A DNA stretch of 64,000 nt from the NCBI RefSeq assembly GCF_954871325.1, contig NC_088778.1, positions 620,001 to 684,000 on the forward strand. The letters run 5' to 3'. Of this stretch, positions 60,249 to 64,000 are shown in pieces; position 1 is the stretch's first letter; the number at the start of each line of letters is the position of its first letter. The stretch comes from Gordionus sp. m RMFG-2023 (Eukaryota; Nematomorpha; Gordioida; Chordodea; Parachordodidae). The notes beneath the pieces were generated by a model. That model did not search any database and had not been told where the DNA came from. It saw only the letters and a list, made by a program, of their open reading frames with translations. The position numbers were made by a program, and so were the translations under genes.

Positions 60249-62660
60249 ATGATGTTGAAGTCGAAACTATTCGATATTCGATCAATAATACCGGAAGTTT
60301 TGAATCGATCCGATTCAGCGAATACCGATCACAAATGCCACCATTATGACAAAAATTTGACGACCAACGTTGCGACAAATTCGTCTAAATGTCACGACAA
60401 TTTGAGGCTAAATCATTACGATACCACCAAGATTAGGCGGAAATCTGGGACCCTATCGATAAGCTATTCTCATAAAAAATATAAGAAGTCCACTTTCTAC
60501 ATGCTGCTGGGTGAGAAGAAAAACAAAGCTAAATGCGGCAACAGAACTGAAATTCCAGGCAAATCTTTTGCTAAGTCTGATATATTCGAGCTCGGAATAA
60601 AGGATGGGATATCTAAATCGAACCATTCTCAGGCCCGTTACAGCGATAGTGCCATTGCATTTACGAATCGTGGGGGTTGTTTAGAATCTTTGGGTACAAA
60701 TTCCGCCAATTTTACGTATCCGCTAAAAAACAAAGAAGAGACCCTTAAAATTCCAAATGATCTCGATTGGTGTCCCAAATTAAAATCTAGTCCTAACGGT
60801 ATGCCCATGTCGACTCCTCCAACGGTCGTTCCAAAGTACAACAACAACGGCTACAATCCCAATTTGCCCCTAATCAATCAATACGGCAAAAAACCGACCT
60901 ACAGTTATAACGCCCTTATAATGATGGCCATAAAGGAGAGTCAGGAGAGACGCCTCACCCTAAACGGAATTTACGATTACATCATCGAAAGGTTCCCGTT
61001 TTACAAGGAGAACAAGCAGGGATGGCAAAATTCTATACGACATAATCTAAGCCTCAACAAGTGTTTCGTAAAAGTAAAGACAATTTAACGTTTTAAATGA
61101 TTATTTCATAAATTGGGTGAGAGAATTATTGAACTGCACTGCCAAAATTTTTTTTAAATATTAAATATGAGCCGTTGTTCCTATCAGTTTTTTTTTGAGC
61201 AATCTAGACCCTGGCCCTCTCTCCAATATTATATAAATAAATAACATGTGATAACAATTCACATTGGCAATTCAAGTATAATCTTACCCAGCGATTATCA
61301 CCATTTATAAAGGCGTGAAATTGATGTTTAGCAACTTTTATCAGAATTGAGGTGTCATAAATCAAGCGGATTCATTCTGATTCGTTAAAAGTTAACGCCA
61401 AATCACTTAACAAATCGTAAGAATTGGTCGCTGCATTAGCATCGATCTGGTCGTCAAAATGACTAGATTTCATTTAGCTTCCAAACTCGAATCTGAATGG
61501 AGTTGACTACTTTTTTTGAGGAAAACGTGGGAGGGGGGGGTTTAACTTGTGGCGGTGGACTCAGACTCTGATATTATTTGCTTGATATGGTATGTAACTT
61601 ATGTAATGAGAGCGATATATTTTTTTAAATTTTACCAGCAGGGATCCAAACCGGTACGAATATCGGTTTAGGTCTAGGTTCGGGTAAAAATAGCAGTTCG
61701 ATTTTTATAAAAACCGACAAACCGATTTTCAAATCTTTTCATATCCCAAGCGTATCAGAATTATGTAAAGATCATTTGTTTTAAAAAAAATTTTTATTAA
61801 TTATTCCTTAAAAATATAATATTGAGCCGTCAATTAAAATATTTTCAAGGTTCTATTCTGTCAATCAAATTATACCTTATGACTTAGAACACTATATATG
61901 CTAACTTGGGTAGCTGGTTGCTTTTCAAATAGCGATATACAAAAAAAAAACACTGATTATTAATCATCTTTAAAAGAGTTAAAATGTCAAAAGATATAAA
62001 AACCGGTTTACAGACATTTATAGAGGTTCAGTTCAAGTTCGAGTAAAAATTGTTAAACTGTCCCGGTTATGCAAATAATAACGGTTAATACCGGTTAACG
62101 GTTCGGTTTGAATATCTGATTTTTTTACGCGCCAGTTAAAAATTTAGCAAAATAAATTGTTTAATTATAACTTTTAATTTTTAATTTATTTTTTTTTTAA
62201 AAATATAAATTCCTTCCAGATGCCAAGAGATTTAAACGATCCTGGAAAAGGGAATTACTGGATGTTGGACCCATTTTTAAGTGAGGAGATTTGCATAGGA
62301 GAAAGCTCGGGTAAACTTAAAAGAATTCATCCTCAATCGGCTAAACTTCTCGAACGATCCGAATTTTTGCTAAAATCGCCCAAATCCAGCGCGATTTCTA
62401 ACGAATCGTATTTTCGCCCGAATGACGATAAAGTTTTTAAGCCTTTCAGTGACGACAAAATTTGCGAAGGTCTAATTGTTCCATCTTGTAAAAATGGCTT
62501 CGAAACTTTTCAAAATCGCGCCTGCGCATACGGATCATTTCAAAACCACAGGCTTAATTGTTACGCGCATCATCCTTCCTATTATTACTATTATTATCAG
62601 CTGTTATATTACCAGCAGCAGCGCAATAATTTTCACTCCGAACGTAAAAGGTCACCCTAA
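60249..62660 (+). CDS. FOXG: FoxG-type forkhead transcription factor, 2 exons
   Basis: Exons are 60249-61073 and 62220-62660, joined in phase 0, giving 421 residues. The N-terminus [18 protein letters not shown] corresponds to the FoxG eh1 (Groucho/TLE-binding) region. The forkhead DNA-binding domain runs from about residue 222: [56 protein letters not shown] and, after the intron, [18 protein letters not shown], then SGKLKRI, the hallmark FoxG-type C-terminal edge. The intron splits the domain after CFVK (donor GTAAAG, acceptor CTTCCAG). The tail has a Tyr run ([15 protein letters not shown]). The expected role is nuclear repressor or patterning factor. FoxG is favoured over other Fox classes by the eh1 position and by [10 protein letters not shown] and CFVKxPR. 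Confidence 0.9.
61639..62118. mobile_element. hAT-like element in the FoxG intron
   Basis: The left end CAGGGATCCAAACCGG is mirrored by the right end GGTTTGAATATCTG (inverted: CAGATATTCAAACC). Internal CCGGTTTA/GGTTCGG motifs are frequent. There is no coding capacity. It ends about 100 bp before exon 2. Confidence 0.6.
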
Positions 62661-62956
62661 GCGGATATCTTCAATCTAGTTAATTATTAATATTTTTTAT
62701 TTTTTTAAATGTCGCATAACAAATTATACGAAAACAAAAATTTAATTTTCCCCAAAAAATATATTTATTTAATATAATATCGTGAACAAAAAAAGTTATA
62801 TGTGTAAATATATATATAATATATAGGACTAATAAATGTTTGTAAAAGTTTATTTAAATCATAACTTTAAAACCAAAAAATAATAAACGTTTTGTGAGTC
62901 CTTAGAAATTTATTCATAGTTTAGTATACAAAGAATTACAGTGCATCCAACTTACT

Positions 62957-63150
62957 TAATGTTGTTATAAACGGCTCGTTTAGAATCGATTTTTTAAAAA
63001 CGGCTAACTCAATATTTCACCCAGAAAAATATTAGGCAAGCCTGAATTGTTCTTAGAAGGAACAAAGGTCTAGACATATATTATAGAAATCTCCAGGCTT
63101 AGGCACTATTTTTCTGGCTAAAATATAGAGTTAGCCGTTTAACAACTCTA
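62957..63150 (+). mobile_element. MITE-A copy 10, downstream of FoxG
   Basis: It opens TAATGTTGTTATAAACGGCT and closes GTTAGCCGTTTAACAACTCTA. AACAAAGGTCTAGACATA and TTTTTCTGGCTAAAATA match copy 4 closely, so these two may share a recent subfamily. Confidence 0.85.
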
Positions 63151-64000
63151 ATCCAACTTTCTATAAAAATATAAGAAGAGGGATATAGAGTGTGTCCTGG
63201 TTAGACTTGTTACTAAACAGCCGACTATATAGCTTCGTTTAATCAGTTCTAACAAGCAAGAGAGATAAAAAATAAACAATGTCACTAAGCACTTAAGAAC
63301 AAATCAAAATTAGAATGTTCTAGTTCGAGAACTGCTAAGCTTAGACTAAAGGGAAATAAGTTTCAAAAATAAGTCACACCAAGATACGGTTCATAAAGCA
63401 TCATTATTTTAAGTTTGTATATAATATACGTTTAAGCGATCTTCTCTTCCTTTACTCTCGCGTACAAATGAGTTGGCGTTGCTAACCTTTTCATCTTGAG
63501 CAAATTCACTTTAATAAATATATTCAGGAAAGCTTCACTCACTCCTTCCTCTTAACTACGATAAATAAATAGCGAAATAATTCCATTCGAAATTCGTGAT
63601 TGCGAATATTATATTATTTGATTCAATTTTCTCGAAAAATTAGATAAAAGACAATTTTTTTTTATTTGGATTATGGCCATTATAAATTTATAGCTAAGAT
63701 TGGCTAATTGAGAACGTTTATTAAAAAAAAATTTTAAATGAAATCTGTTCATCCAATCAAAAATGTATTTCGGTATGAGTAAGCGAAACTCTTTTATACT
63801 AAATAATATGTAGGGGTCTTGTCGAATAGATTCGAATAGGCATAACTTCCGCAATAAAGATTTTGAAATAAATGTTCCCATTTTAAATGTACTTTAAAAT
63901 GTATATGAGATAATGCATGGAAGGAAGGAAGGAAGGAAGGAAGGAAGGAAGGAAGGATTTTTGGAAAATAAACTATTTTCACTTTCGCCTATATAAATCT
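63151..64000. other. Spacer at the right edge of the window
   Basis: AT-rich DNA with a (GGAA)n microsatellite at 63918-63955. Open frames on the minus strand (63609-63982) are not recognisable as genes and one includes the microsatellite. Confidence 0.5.

Overview
The window is AT-rich invertebrate animal DNA with spliced genes, many short inverted-repeat transposons, microsatellites and G/C homopolymer runs. The phylum cannot be fixed from the sequence. Nothing recognisably bacterial or viral was seen.

Layout: (1) 1-9 kb: the last exons of an unidentified, low-complexity plus-strand gene. Its introns hold a head-to-head inverted pair of 5'-truncated LINEs and several MITEs. (2) 11.0-21.9 kb: a complete 16-exon gene for the V-ATPase membrane subunit a (about 854 codons, plus strand). 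All exon phases agree. Its introns carry (GAAA)n arrays, foldback MITEs and a four-copy tandem array. (3) 23.9-27.0 kb: a complete 7-exon minus-strand TRUB2-type pseudouridine synthase (348 codons), convergent with the V-ATPase gene. Its catalytic Asp motif appears to be lost. (4) 29.8-41.2 kb: a segmentally duplicated block with one nearly whole rhodopsin-type GPCR gene (one apparent frameshift) and a second, internally deleted copy of it. (5) 41-60 kb: a gene-poor, very AT-rich stretch dominated by MITE, hAT-like and tandem repeats, with only weak exon candidates. (6) 60.2-62.7 kb: a two-exon FoxG-type forkhead factor with an N-terminal Groucho-binding (eh1) motif and an intron inside the forkhead domain.

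The confident genes are unrelated housekeeping or developmental genes and form no pathway. The strongest unusual signal is in the splice sites. In the V-ATPase gene 8 of 15 donors read GTT rather than GTA/GTG, and only 1 of 15 acceptors is CAG (7 AAG, 7 TAG). The other notable points are the TRUB2 active-site change, the LINE foldback pair, the duplicated GPCR locus and at least four MITE families. I found no convincing new multigene system.
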